Notes: generated from the sequence alone by a model not told the origin. DNA of 64,000 bases from Rhodobacterales bacterium (GCA_008107755.1 VIRH01000027.1:1-64000); one strand, 5' to 3'; counted from the stretch's first letter, positions 17,383 to 26,446 are shown. Made by a program: numbers and translations.

Positions 17383-18507
17383 GTGCCGGGGGAGGTTGTG
17401 GTTCAGAAAATTACACGAATAATGGACGTTGCCAAGGCTGCAGGCGTTTCTACTGCAACGGTAAGTCGAGCCTTGAGCAATCCGGACCTGCTGACCGAGG
17501 CGACCCGCGAAACGGTTTTTGCCGCGATTCGCTCCACGGGGTACCGGGTCAACAGGACGGCCCGCAATCTGCGCACCCGCCAGGCCGGCGCCGTTCTGGT
17601 GCTGGTTCCCAATCTCGGCAACCCTTTCTTTTCCCAGATCCTGGCAGGCATCAGCGAAACGCTGGGCGAACGGGAACTTTCCGTTCTCATTGCCGACACG
17701 TCGGATCCGGCCATCAGCGACAAGCCTTTGGTCGACTATTTTCTGGATTCCCAGATCGACGGCATGATCAGCCTGGACGGCGGACTGGACGAATGCGAGC
17801 TGCAACGGTTCGATGACAACGGCTTCTCCGGCCGCTTCGTCTTCGCCTGCGAATGGGTGCACGGCTCGGGACTGCCGTCGGTGCGGAGTGACAATGGCCG
17901 GGGCGCACGCCTTGCCGTCCGGCATCTTCATGCGATGGGGCATCGCAAGATCGCCCATCTGACCGGGCCCGAGAACAACGTCCTGACGCATGCCCGGCGC
18001 GAGGGCATGATCGAGGAACGCGCCCGGCTCGGCCTGCCGGCACGGGACGAATGGATCATTCGCGGAGACTTCTCGCTTCAGTCCGGCCAGATGGCCGCAC
18101 AGAAGATCCTTGCCATGGACGAACGGCCCTCCGCCGTCTTCTGCGCGTCCGATCAGGTCGCCTTCGGTCTGATGTCGACCCTGTCCGCGGGCGGGTTGCG
18201 TGTTCCGGAAGATATTTCCGTCATCGGTTTCGACGATATCGAGCTGTCCGAGTTCTACGTTCCGCCGCTCACGACCATCCGGCAGAACCGGAGGGCCCTC
18301 GGGTCGAAGGCCGCAGCGCTGCTCCTGGAGCGCATCGACCCGGAAACTGCAATGGCACAGTCCCGTGACGCTTCGGCTGGCGGGTCTTCGGTCGGTCGGG
18401 CCCCGCCCGAAGAGACCCCGCTGGATCAGTCTCAGGCAGGCCACTCGCCGGTCGTGGTTGATGTGGAGCTTGTCAACCGCAGCAGCGTAGCCGCGCCCAG
18501 CGCCTGA
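17383..18507 (+). CDS. LacI-family transcriptional regulator of the sugar locus
   Basis: A 374-residue regulator, divergent from the ABC operon. The helix-turn-helix and hinge are at the N-terminus: IMDVAKAAGVSTATVSRALS, then the hinge NRTARNLRTRQAG. The periplasmic-binding-protein-like effector domain follows (VLVPNLGNPFFSQILAGI; FDDIELSEFYVPPLTTIRQN near the C-terminus). The final ~45 residues are longer than usual and low in complexity (SAGGSSVGRAPPEET). Initiation is probably at GTG 17383 or GTG 17398. It should bind the palindromes at 17263-17308 and respond to the imported sugar or an intermediate. Confidence 0.9.
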   Translation: MPGEVVVQKITRIMDVAKAAGVSTATVSRALSNPDLLTEATRETVFAAIRSTGYRVNRTARNLRTRQAGAVLVLVPNLGNPFFSQILAGISETLGERELSVLIADTSDPAISDKPLVDYFLDSQIDGMISLDGGLDECELQRFDDNGFSGRFVFACEWVHGSGLPSVRSDNGRGARLAVRHLHAMGHRKIAHLTGPENNVLTHARREGMIEERARLGLPARDEWIIRGDFSLQSGQMAAQKILAMDERPSAVFCASDQVAFGLMSTLSAGGLRVPEDISVIGFDDIELSEFYVPPLTTIRQNRRALGSKAAALLLERIDPETAMAQSRDASAGGSSVGRAPPEETPLDQSQAGHSPVVVDVELVNRSSVAAPSA

Positions 18508-18565
18508 GGCAGCTGACGCCATTGACCGCACCCGGCCGAACGGCCCGCCTGGCGCGGCGCGCGCA

Positions 18566-18577
18566 TGACACATGTCA
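18566..18577. promoter_or_regulatory. Short inverted repeat ahead of the V-ATPase operon
   Basis: TGACA-CA-TGTCA (18566-18577) is a perfect 5-bp inverted repeat about 200 bp upstream of the first ATPase gene. It is the only dyad I noticed in 18508-18777. It may be a regulator site; no -35/-10 pair is convincing next to it. Confidence 0.25.
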
Positions 18578-18777
18578 AACCCCTGCAACGAAGGATGTCA
18601 TACTGTCTCTATGCCACGTGGGCCCGGCCGGGCTTTCGCTGGCGCTGCAGTTGTGCGCCGCGGGATTTCAAGCCTAAGATGATTTCAGGCGGGGAAGGTC
18701 CGGGGTGCCTGCGGACCGGTACGGGGTCCAAAGGGCCGACCGGGACTGTTTGACTCAGGTTTGCGAGAGGGTTGTCG

Positions 18778-20146
18778 ATGCTCGTTTCCCATACCCGGAT
18801 TGTCGATATTGTCGGTGACATCATCCGGATCGAGGTCTCGTCGTCCCGGAATACGTCGGAAGGCCGGCCGTGCCTCGGTGATCTCGCGGTGGTCGAAGCA
18901 GGCGATGGCACGGCTTCTCTGGCCCAGGTCATCAATATCGACCACGACATGGTGTCGCTTCAGGTCAACTCGGGCACGAAGGGTCTCGCCAACAATTCCT
19001 CCGTCCGCTTTCTGGGCGAGGCGGCCAAGGTCACCTATTCCGAGAATATTCTGGGCCGTGTGTTCGACGGGGCCGGACAGGCCATCGATCAGGGTCCCGA
19101 CCTTTCCAGCGATCCCTCCGTTCCGATCGGCGGCCCCTCCGCCAACCCGATGAAGCGGGTGCTCGCGTCTCGCATGATCCGCACCGACGTGCCGATGATC
19201 GATATCTTCAACTGTCTGGTCGAGAGTCAGAAGATCCCGATCTTCTCCGTCTCCGGTGAACCCTACAATCCGTTTCTGGCCCGGATCGGCATTCAGGCGG
19301 ACGCCGATATCGTGGTCTTCGGCGGCCTGGGCCTGATCTTCGACGACTATGCCTTCTTCCGGAAGCAGTTCGAGGACGCTGGTGTCTTTCCCCGCACGGT
19401 CATGTTCATCAACCAGGCCTCCGATCCGGTGGTGGAGCGTCTGCAGGTTCCCGACATGGCCCTGGCGGTTGCGGAAAAGTTCGCGGTCGAGGAAGGAAAG
19501 CGCGTGTTGGTGCTGCTCACCGACATGACCGCCTTCGCAGACGCCTTGAAGGAAGTGTCCATCGCGATGGAGCGCGTGCCCGCCAACCGGGGCTATCCGG
19601 GCGACCTCTATTCGCAGCTCGCGCGCCGCTATGAAAAGGCCTGTGACTTCAAGGGCTCGGGCTCGGTGACCATCCTGACGGTCACGACCATGCCCGGCAA
19701 CGACGTCACCCATCCGGTGCCGGACAATACGGGGTACATCACCGAGGGCCAGTTCTATCTGCACAGCGGCGTGATTGACCCGTTCGGCTCGCTTTCGCGC
19801 CTCAAGCAGCACGTCATCGGCAAGGTGACGCGGGAGGATCACAACCAGATCATGAACACCATGATCCGCTTCTATTCCGGCGCGCGCGACGCCGAGCAGA
19901 AGCAGTCCATGGCGTTTGAACTTTCCGATTATGACCGCCAGCTGATCAGGTTCGGCGGGCTGTTCCGCAAGCGATTCATGGACATCGATGTCTCCATCCC
20001 GCTGGAAGAGGCGCTCGATCTCTGCTGGCAGACGCTTGCCGAATGCTTCGAGCCGGCGCAGTTGCTGATGAAGCAGGGGCTGATCGACAAGTACTTTCCC
20101 AAGGACAGCAAATCGTCCGAAACCTCCGATGATGAGGAGGCAGCCT
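18778..20146 (+). CDS. atpB: V/A-type ATPase subunit B
   Basis: About 456 residues, the usual length of the non-catalytic nucleotide-binding subunit of the V1/A1 head. Diagnostic segments are YSENILGRVFDGAGQAID, PFLARIGIQADADIVVFGGL in the degenerate P-loop region, VLVLLTDMTAFADALKEVSI, and MERVPANRGYPGDLYSQLAR (the conserved NRGYPG[DY]LY). ATG 18778 has GAGAGG 7 bp upstream and is preferred to TTG 18772. The stop is TGA at 20146-20148. The C-terminus is acidic (SSETSDDEEAA). Its gene opens the operon, unlike the common E-C-A-B-D order; D follows after 24 bp. B alternates with A in the hexamer. Confidence 0.95.
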
Positions 20147-20172
20147 GATGACGGGGGGCGTGAGGAGGAGCC

Positions 20173-20799
20173 ATGTCGGATAGACTGGCGCTCAACAAAT
20201 CCTCGCTGGCGCGCGAGACCACCCAGCTCGCCGAATACCGGCGCTTTCTGCCATCGCTCGAACTCAAGCGGCTGCAGATCATGGCTGAACGCGCGAAGGC
20301 GAAGGAAGCGTTCGGGAAACTGGAGGCGGAGTACCGCAAGCTTCTTGAAGATCTGGCGGCAAGCCTGCCGATGCTGGCCAACGACCATGTTCCTCTGGAA
20401 GGGCTCGTCCGGCTGACGGGGGTGACCCGAGGTCAGCAGAACCTGTCCGGCACTCTCCTGCCTGTGCTTCAGGACGTGGAGATCGAGACCGAGCCTTATT
20501 CGCGTCTTGCCCGGCCTCACTGGGTTGACCCCTATGTGGACGGCATGAAGGCGCTTGTGAAATTGCATCTGGAGCGGCAGGTCGCCGAGGAGCGGATAGA
20601 ACGGCTGATCGAGGCCGAGGCGGTCATTTCGCGGCGGGTCAATCTTTTCGAAAAGGTGCTGATCCCCCGGGCCGAAGCCAATATCCGGAAAATCCGCATG
20701 GCGCTGGCTGATGGCGAGCGTGATGCCGTCGTCCGGGCGAAGCTGTCGAAGCGCAAGACGGCGGCGCGCGCGGCGGAGGAAAGGATGGCGGACCTGTGA
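20173..20799 (+). CDS. atpD: V/A-type ATPase subunit D (central rotor shaft)
   Basis: A 208-residue, largely helical protein with long N- and C-terminal helices and a conserved start (LNKSSLARETTQLAEYRRFL; family proteins begin with L-x-K-x-x-L-x-x-L). The C-terminal helix RRVNLFEKVLIPRAEANIRK is the typical signature (R-x-N-A-L-E-x-[IV]-x-I-P). D forms the coiled coil that rotates within the A3B3 head and couples to the membrane ring. A GAGGAGG site precedes ATG 20173. It overlaps the next gene by 4 bp (GTGA). A subunit F gene, its usual partner, is not seen. Confidence 0.92.
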   Translation: MSDRLALNKSSLARETTQLAEYRRFLPSLELKRLQIMAERAKAKEAFGKLEAEYRKLLEDLAASLPMLANDHVPLEGLVRLTGVTRGQQNLSGTLLPVLQDVEIETEPYSRLARPHWVDPYVDGMKALVKLHLERQVAEERIERLIEAEAVISRRVNLFEKVLIPRAEANIRKIRMALADGERDAVVRAKLSKRKTAARAAEERMADL

Positions 20800-22589
20800 G
20801 CATCGTCCCCCTCGTCAAGGTCAGCTTCATCGGGGTGCTCGATGACAAGGACAAGGTGCTCGAAGCCGCCCAGGCGTTCGGCGCCTTGCACCTGATCCCG
20901 CTTTCCCCGGCGCAAAAGGAGCTGGAAGCGGTTCCGCCCGGCACGGGACGGGAGGCGGTTGATGCGCTCCGCTGGCTGACGGACTGCCCGAACCAGCGCC
21001 GGGCCGTCACCGAACCCGTTGCCTTTGACATCGACGCGGTCGTCGCCGCGACCCTGAAGAACCGCAAGGACCTGAAAGCCTGCGAGGACCGCATTGCGTG
21101 GTTGGCTCAGCGGATTGCGAATGTCGAACCCTGGGGGGAATTCAGTTTCTCCGATCTTGCCGAGATCGGCGACACCAGGCTCTGGTTCTATGTCGTTCCG
21201 AACGGAAAGCTGAAGGAGATCGATCCGCAGGACAACGTCCTCCAGATCGTTCACAGGGAGAAATACCGCAGCTACATCGTGATCCTCTCGCCGGAAGAAC
21301 CGCCGGCCAGCGCCATGCCGGTGCCAAGGGTGCATGTCGGCGCGGAGGCGCTTTCCGCGCTGAAGCGCCGTCAGGAAGAAGCATTGATCGAGCTGGAGGA
21401 ACTGGAGCTCGAACGCCAGCGTCTCACCAAGTGGCAGTTCCTTCTGGCCCGCAATCTGGCTGCGGCGAGGGACCGCTCCGCCCGCCACCGGGCCGGGCTG
21501 GAGACGGCGGATGTGGACCGGGTCTTCGTGCTTCAGGCCTGGGCCCGGCGGGACAGGACGGACGAGATCCTCAAGCTGGCCGAGAGGCTGGGTGTTGCCG
21601 CCAATATCGACGAAGTGGCGGAAACCGATGTTCCGCCAACCCTTCTTGAGAATGCCAAGCCGGTGGAAGCGGGCGAGGATCTGGTCGAATTCTATCAGAC
21701 GCCCGGATACCGCGACTGGGACCCCTCCGCGATCGTCTATGTGTCCTTCGTGATCTTCTTCGGCATGATCATGACCGACGCCGGTTACGGCCTCTTGCTG
21801 CTGGCGCTGCTCTTCATCTTCCGCAAGCGTTTTGCCGGCTCAGCGCTCGGGCGGCGCATGTTCCGCATGTCGGTCTGGCTGATGATCTCGACCGCGGTCT
21901 TCGGCGTTGTGACGGGCAGCTATTTCGGCGTGACGCCGCCCGCGGAGAGCTTTCTCGGACAGTTGAAGATCATGAACCTCAAGGATGTGGACGCGATGAT
22001 GAAGGTGACGCTGACGATCGGTGTCCTCCATATCGTGCTCGCCAACCTGATGCGCTTCATCAACGCGTCCACCCCCAGCGGCCGTTATCAACCGCTCGGC
22101 TGGTGCCTGGTGGCGCTGGGCGGCCTTGCGACCTTCCTTGGCGCCGGCACGTTTCTGGCCACCGCCGGACCCGTGGCTGTCGTCGCCGGGCTACTGACGG
22201 TTGGCTTCTTCGGCAGCGACCGACAGGTGGTCTCCCTGAAGTCCGTCGGCTTACGCCTCTTTGATGGCCTCGCGGCGCTTGCGCGTGTCGTCAACGTGTT
22301 TTCCGACGTGCTCAGCTACATGCGCCTGTTCGCGCTCGGGCTTGCCGCCGCCTCGCTGGCGGAAACCATCAACTCGCTCTCCGGACAGTTGAACCACGCC
22401 GTCCATGGGGTCGGCCTGCTGATCGCGATCGTGGTTCTGGTCATCGGTCATTCGATCAATATCGGTCTCGGGCTCATTGCCGGCTGCGTGCACGGCCTGC
22501 GCCTGAACGTCATCGAATTTTTCAACTGGGGTTTGAAAGACGAAGGCAAGCCCTTCCGCCCTTTTCAGAAAGAGGAGACACGCCTGTGA
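20796..22589 (+). CDS. atpI: V/A-type ATPase subunit I (membrane stator, a-subunit equivalent)
   Basis: A 597-residue protein with an N-terminal cytosolic half (about 1-305, rich in helices; SIVPLVKVSFIGVLDDKDKV) and a C-terminal membrane half with seven or so helices beginning DPSAIVYVSFVIFFGMIMTD. The essential arginine of the ion half-channels is in SYMRLFALGLAAASLAETIN, Arg510 by my count. The C-terminus (HSINIGLGLIAGCVHGLRLN) also matches the family. It is slightly shorter than the ~650 residues of archaeal subunits, like bacterial chlamydial-type forms. GTG start overlapping the D stop; it overlaps atpK by 4 bp. Confidence 0.93.
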   Translation: MSIVPLVKVSFIGVLDDKDKVLEAAQAFGALHLIPLSPAQKELEAVPPGTGREAVDALRWLTDCPNQRRAVTEPVAFDIDAVVAATLKNRKDLKACEDRIAWLAQRIANVEPWGEFSFSDLAEIGDTRLWFYVVPNGKLKEIDPQDNVLQIVHREKYRSYIVILSPEEPPASAMPVPRVHVGAEALSALKRRQEEALIELEELELERQRLTKWQFLLARNLAAARDRSARHRAGLETADVDRVFVLQAWARRDRTDEILKLAERLGVAANIDEVAETDVPPTLLENAKPVEAGEDLVEFYQTPGYRDWDPSAIVYVSFVIFFGMIMTDAGYGLLLLALLFIFRKRFAGSALGRRMFRMSVWLMISTAVFGVVTGSYFGVTPPAESFLGQLKIMNLKDVDAMMKVTLTIGVLHIVLANLMRFINASTPSGRYQPLGWCLVALGGLATFLGAGTFLATAGPVAVVAGLLTVGFFGSDRQVVSLKSVGLRLFDGLAALARVVNVFSDVLSYMRLFALGLAAASLAETINSLSGQLNHAVHGVGLLIAIVVLVIGHSINIGLGLIAGCVHGLRLNVIEFFNWGLKDEGKPFRPFQKEETRL

Positions 22590-23035
22590 GTGAATTCGTA
22601 GTGGCTCTCGGCTGGTTTGGGCTGTTCGCGCCGGTCGCGCTTGGCGCGATCGGAAGTGCCTGGGGCTGCGCGCTCGGCGGCAGCGCGGCCATCGGCGCCA
22701 TGCTGGACAGCGAGGGCGGTTACGGCCGCTATATCGGCGTGTCGCTCATGCCGTCCTCGCAGGTGATCTACGGCATCGTCATCATGTTCTCGCTGCAGCA
22801 GACCAGCGTCGATGCGGCCAACGGGGCGGCGCTGTTCGGCATCGGCGTCCTGTCGGGCGCCACCATGCTTTTCACCGGCATCCGCCAGGGCGAGGTTCTC
22901 GCCTCGGCCATTCATGCATCCAAGGCGAAGCCGGAGATCTTCGGCATCTCGCTCGCGCCGGCTGCGGTGCTGGAGGGGTTCTCCGTCTTTGCCCTGGTCT
23001 TCGCGCTGGTTCTGGCCGGTTCGATCCCAACCTAG
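22586..23035 (+). CDS. atpK: V-type ATPase proteolipid subunit K (c-ring)
   Basis: A 149-residue double-hairpin proteolipid with four membrane helices and GAIGSAWGCALGGSAAIGAM/LFGIGVLSGATMLFTGIRQG glycine-rich packing faces. Only the second hairpin has the carboxylate, Glu130 (APAAVLEGFSVFAL). Residues matching the Na+ site of Enterococcus hirae NtpK (Leu61, Thr64, Gln65, Tyr68, Gln110, Glu139) appear to be present: Met55, Ser58, Gln59 and Tyr62 in SLMPSSQVIYG, Gln101 in IRQGEV, Glu130. This pattern argues for Na+ rather than H+ coupling (inference from alignment by eye). GTG start overlaps the atpI stop (GTGA). Confidence 0.93.
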   Translation: MSEFVVALGWFGLFAPVALGAIGSAWGCALGGSAAIGAMLDSEGGYGRYIGVSLMPSSQVIYGIVIMFSLQQTSVDAANGAALFGIGVLSGATMLFTGIRQGEVLASAIHASKAKPEIFGISLAPAAVLEGFSVFALVFALVLAGSIPT

Positions 23036-23044
23036 GAGGCGGTC

Positions 23045-23746
23045 ATGAGCAAGCACGACCAGACGGCTGATCTTGAGAAAACCGCCGGCGCGGGCGTTCA
23101 GGCGCTGATCACCCGTTTGAAGGACGAGGGCGTCGCAGCCGGCAAGGTCGAGGGCGACGCCATTCTGGCGCGCGCCCGTGATAAGGCCGAGGAGATCGTT
23201 GCCGATGCGCACAGAAAGGCCGACGCACTGCTGGCGGATGCAAGGGCCGAGGCCGCACGGGAAAAATCAGCGACCGAAGATGGCCTCAAGGTTGCGGCAC
23301 GTGATCTCGTTCTCAGCCTGCGCAACGACCTGGGCGAGCGGATCCAGAACGAGGCAGCGCGCCTTGTCGGGACGACTCTTTCCGACGAGGCTTTCCTGCA
23401 GAAGCTGATCCTGGCCATGGCCGCGAACGCACGGGACAACGCCTCCGTCAGCGAGACCGAGCCGATGGAAATCGTGCTGCCGGAAAAGATCGTGACCTTC
23501 GAGGAACTGAAACAGTCGCCGGAGGCTGTCGAACCCGGCACACTGACCCATTTCGTCATCGCTCTTGCCGGAGAGGCGCTGCGCGACGGCGTTACCTTTT
23601 CGACCGCGCCCGGGTTTGACGGCATTCGCGTCAAGCTGACCGACCGCAACGTGACGATCGACCTCACGGAACAAGCCGTCGCCGTGCTCCTGAAAAAGCA
23701 CCTTCAGCCCCGCCTGCGGGCGGTCATGGAAGGGGTGCTGCGGTGA
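23045..23746 (+). CDS. atpE: V/A-type ATPase subunit E (peripheral stalk)
   Basis: A 233-residue protein with a long helical, Ala/Glu/Lys/Arg-rich N-terminal half (ILARARDKAEEIVADAHRKA, DALLADARAEAAREKSA) and a compact C-terminal domain (TFSTAPGFDGIRVKLTDRNV), the layout of the peripheral-stalk E subunit. It would form the stator that ties subunit I to the catalytic head, normally as a heterodimer with G/H; no G/H gene is seen. A strong AGGAGG site overlaps the atpK stop. The last codons overlap the DUF2764 gene. Confidence 0.88.
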   Translation: MSKHDQTADLEKTAGAGVQALITRLKDEGVAAGKVEGDAILARARDKAEEIVADAHRKADALLADARAEAAREKSATEDGLKVAARDLVLSLRNDLGERIQNEAARLVGTTLSDEAFLQKLILAMAANARDNASVSETEPMEIVLPEKIVTFEELKQSPEAVEPGTLTHFVIALAGEALRDGVTFSTAPGFDGIRVKLTDRNVTIDLTEQAVAVLLKKHLQPRLRAVMEGVLR

Positions 23747-24474
23747 GCATGTCCCGCCGGCATCAATACATCACGCTGGTCTCCAGCCTGCCGCACCTCG
23801 GCAAGCTGTTTTCGCGCAAGGAGGTGCCGATTTCGGAGTTCCGCCTGCGCCAGCGACTGACGATGCTGGAAGCAGACCATGCCCGGCTCCTGAAGGAAAT
23901 GATCGAGGTGACGGCCTGGGCCGGGGTTGCCCGATACCGGAACGATCTGGATATCATCCACCGCGCCCGCGACGTCGTGGCCGATCTTGTTGACTATCCG
24001 GACCTGCAGCATCTGGTCGGTGCGCGCATGGAGACGCGGACCCTGATCGCCGCCTTGCGTCGCCGCCGGGACGGACAGGAGGTGGCGGGCGACATCTCGT
24101 CCTGGGGCTATGGCCGCTGGTGCGCGCGCATCGCCGAAAACTGGAGCGACCCTGCCTTTGGTGTCGGTCACTTCATGCCATGGGTCGGCGAAGCGCACCG
24201 GTTGATGCGCGCCGGGGATCACATCGCCGTGGAGCGCCTCGCACTGACCGAAGTCTTCCGCCAACTGGATCACTACGGCAACCTGCACGAATTCGATTTC
24301 GAGGCGGTGGCGATCTACGCGCTTCGGTGGATCATCGTGGAGCGGTGGTCCCGCTACGACGAACAAAATGCGCGTGAACGGCTGCAATCGCTTCTGGATG
24401 CCGCGCTGCGCGGTGCGCGCGGCAGCGGTTCGCAGGAACACGATCTCTTGTCGAACGACAATGAAACTGCCTGA
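23743..24474 (+). CDS. DUF2764-type V-ATPase subunit (subunit C-like)
   Basis: A 243-residue soluble protein between E and A. The beginning RRHQYITLVSSLPHLGKLFS fits the Y-x-x-L-V-[AS]-S-L-P start of DUF2764 proteins, which occupy exactly this operon position in Chlamydiae and Bacteroidetes and are considered counterparts of subunit C (the socket between rotor and membrane ring). The rest is helical (HEFDFEAVAIYALRWIIVER resembles the family's late helix). Initiation is at GTG 23743, overlapping the E stop, or ATG 23749. Family assignment is by short motif plus context, so moderate confidence. Confidence 0.7.
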   Translation: MSMSRRHQYITLVSSLPHLGKLFSRKEVPISEFRLRQRLTMLEADHARLLKEMIEVTAWAGVARYRNDLDIIHRARDVVADLVDYPDLQHLVGARMETRTLIAALRRRRDGQEVAGDISSWGYGRWCARIAENWSDPAFGVGHFMPWVGEAHRLMRAGDHIAVERLALTEVFRQLDHYGNLHEFDFEAVAIYALRWIIVERWSRYDEQNARERLQSLLDAALRGARGSGSQEHDLLSNDNETA

Positions 24475-24486
24475 GGGAGCCCTTTC

Positions 24487-26322
24487 ATGACCAGCCATGT
24501 CCAGCTTCCCGAACCGACCGCGGAAATCGTCGCGGTTCAGGACGACCTCGTCACGCTGACGCCTTTGGGCGACGCGCCTCTGATCAAGAACGAGGTCGTC
24601 TATATCATTCCGCACGGGCCTGAGCGCGACGGCAAGCCGCGCGAATATCTGAAGGCTGAGGTGCTGCGGGTGCGCGGCAAGCTGGCGGAAGCGCAGGTTT
24701 TCGAGAGCACATCCGGCGTCCGGGTCGGGGACAGGGTCATCCAGAGTGGTGAGATGCTGTCCGTCGCGCTCGGGCCCGGCCTCCTCAGCACCGTCTTCGA
24801 CGGCCTGCAGAACCCGCTTGCCGAAATCGCCTCTCAATACGGCTTCTTCCTGCCGCGCGGCGTCATGACCAACGCGCTGGACCAGACACGCAAATGGGCG
24901 TTCGAGCCGACCGTCAGGTCCGGCGATACCGTCCGGGCCGGGGATACGCTCGGCACGGTTCCCGAAGGCCGTTTCCAGCACAAGATCATGGCTCCCTTCA
25001 CCCTGAAGGGGGAGTGGACGGTGGAACGGGTGCGCACGGGAAGTTTCACGCTCAGCGAGACCGTCGTGACACTGAAGGACAGCGTCGGCGCGACCCGCGA
25101 CCTGACAATGGTCCAGCACTGGCCGGTGCGCCGCGCCATTCCCGAGCGTCTGTTCGACGAAGGCCTGGCCGAGCGGCTCTATCCGAGCGAACCGTTGATC
25201 ACCACCTTGCGTCTCGTCGATACGTTCTTCCCGATCGCACGCGGCGGCATGGGCTGCATCCCCGGGCCATTCGGGGCAGGCAAGACGGTGCTTCAGTCGC
25301 TGATCTCACGGTATTCTGCGGTCAACATCGTCATCGTCGTTGCCTGCGGCGAGCGCGCCGGCGAGGTCGTGGAGACAATCACCGAATTTCCGCACCAGCC
25401 CGACCCGTCCGGGGACGGCACCTTGATGGATCGCACCGTCATCATCTGCAACACCTCCTCCATGCCGGTCGCTGCGCGCGAAGCCTCGATCTACACGGGC
25501 ATCACCCTCGGCGAGTACTACCGGCAGATGGGATATGATGTTCTCCTGATCGCCGACAGCACGTCCCGGTGGGCCCAGGCCATGCGCGAGACGTCGGGGC
25601 GTCTGGAGGAAATTCCCGGCGAGGAGGCGTTTCCGGCCTATCTCGACAGTGCCATCAAGGGCGTCTACGAGCGCGCAGGCGTGGTGCGCACCGCAAGCGG
25701 CGAGACCGGCAGCCTGACGATGATCGGAACGGTTTCGCCGGCAGGCGGCAATTTCGAGGAACCCGTCACCCAGTCGACACTTGGAACGGTGAAGACCTTC
25801 CTCGGGCTTTCCTCCGAGCGGGCCTACAAGCGGTTCTATCCGGCGGTCGACCCGCTCTTGTCGTGGTCCCGCTACCACACCCAGCTCGACGACTGGTACC
25901 GCCGGAATGTCGGGCCGGACTGGGTTGCCCGCGTCGGCGAGATGATCGACCTTTTGCGCAAGGGCGACGAGATCATCCGCATGATGCAGGTGACCGGCGA
26001 GGAAGGCGTTTCGACTGAAGATTTCCTGCTCCAGCAGAAGGCTCTGTTTCTCGATATGGTCTACCTGCAGCAGGACGCCTTTGACGACGTCGACGTTTCT
26101 GCGCCGCTTGCAAGGCAGCAGGAAACCTTCGACCTGGTCTACCGCATCGCCGGAACCGACTTCGACTTCCAGGACAAGGCCGCCGTGCGACGCTTCTTCA
26201 CCGAGCAGACATCGCTCTTCAAGAACCTCAATTACGCGGCCGACGGCAGCAGCGAACGCAAGGACCTTCTGGACCGTATCTCGAAGAACGTCGCATCCGC
26301 CCCGACCCGCATGACGGGATGA
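24487..26322 (+). CDS. atpA: V/A-type ATPase catalytic subunit A
   Basis: A 611-residue catalytic subunit. Walker A GPFGAGKT is at residues 260-267; VVACGERAGEVVETITEFPH holds the catalytic Glu of the G-E-R motif; DVLLIADSTSRWAQAMRETS and GRLEEIPGEEAFPAYLDSAI are also characteristic. The extra non-homologous region (about residues 120-210: SGDTVRAGDTLGTVPEGRFQ, KIMAPFTLKGEWTV) distinguishes V/A-type A subunits from F-type beta. The Walker A of F-type beta (GGAGVGKT) is absent. It is the last gene of the operon, whereas in most V/A operons A precedes B. No terminator follows within 100 bp. Confidence 0.96.
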   Translation: MTSHVQLPEPTAEIVAVQDDLVTLTPLGDAPLIKNEVVYIIPHGPERDGKPREYLKAEVLRVRGKLAEAQVFESTSGVRVGDRVIQSGEMLSVALGPGLLSTVFDGLQNPLAEIASQYGFFLPRGVMTNALDQTRKWAFEPTVRSGDTVRAGDTLGTVPEGRFQHKIMAPFTLKGEWTVERVRTGSFTLSETVVTLKDSVGATRDLTMVQHWPVRRAIPERLFDEGLAERLYPSEPLITTLRLVDTFFPIARGGMGCIPGPFGAGKTVLQSLISRYSAVNIVIVVACGERAGEVVETITEFPHQPDPSGDGTLMDRTVIICNTSSMPVAAREASIYTGITLGEYYRQMGYDVLLIADSTSRWAQAMRETSGRLEEIPGEEAFPAYLDSAIKGVYERAGVVRTASGETGSLTMIGTVSPAGGNFEEPVTQSTLGTVKTFLGLSSERAYKRFYPAVDPLLSWSRYHTQLDDWYRRNVGPDWVARVGEMIDLLRKGDEIIRMMQVTGEEGVSTEDFLLQQKALFLDMVYLQQDAFDDVDVSAPLARQQETFDLVYRIAGTDFDFQDKAAVRRFFTEQTSLFKNLNYAADGSSERKDLLDRISKNVASAPTRMTG

Positions 26323-26413
26323 AGGCGCACGAGGCAACTGTCCCGGATCGACCCGTTGAATTTACCCTGCGCGAAATAAAGTCTGCCAAGCCGGCCCTGA
26401 CTAAAAATTGTCC

Positions 26414-26443
26414 TTGACCAAAGACGCGCCAGCTTCCTAGATT
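26414..26443 (+). promoter_or_regulatory. Candidate sigma-70 promoter of the binding-protein gene
   Basis: TTGACC (26414-26419) and TAGATT (26438-26443) are separated by 18 bp, a plausible -35/-10 pair. The predicted transcript start falls in the RutR-like palindrome that follows, leaving a leader of about 165 nt. The leader contains no recognised riboswitch signature. Confidence 0.5.
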
Positions 26444-26446
26444 TTC

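Noticed and set aside
17125..18588. 487-codon minus-strand frame over the LacI gene
   Set aside because: It covers the divergent operators and the clear LacI gene in the opposite direction, with no recognisable domain.
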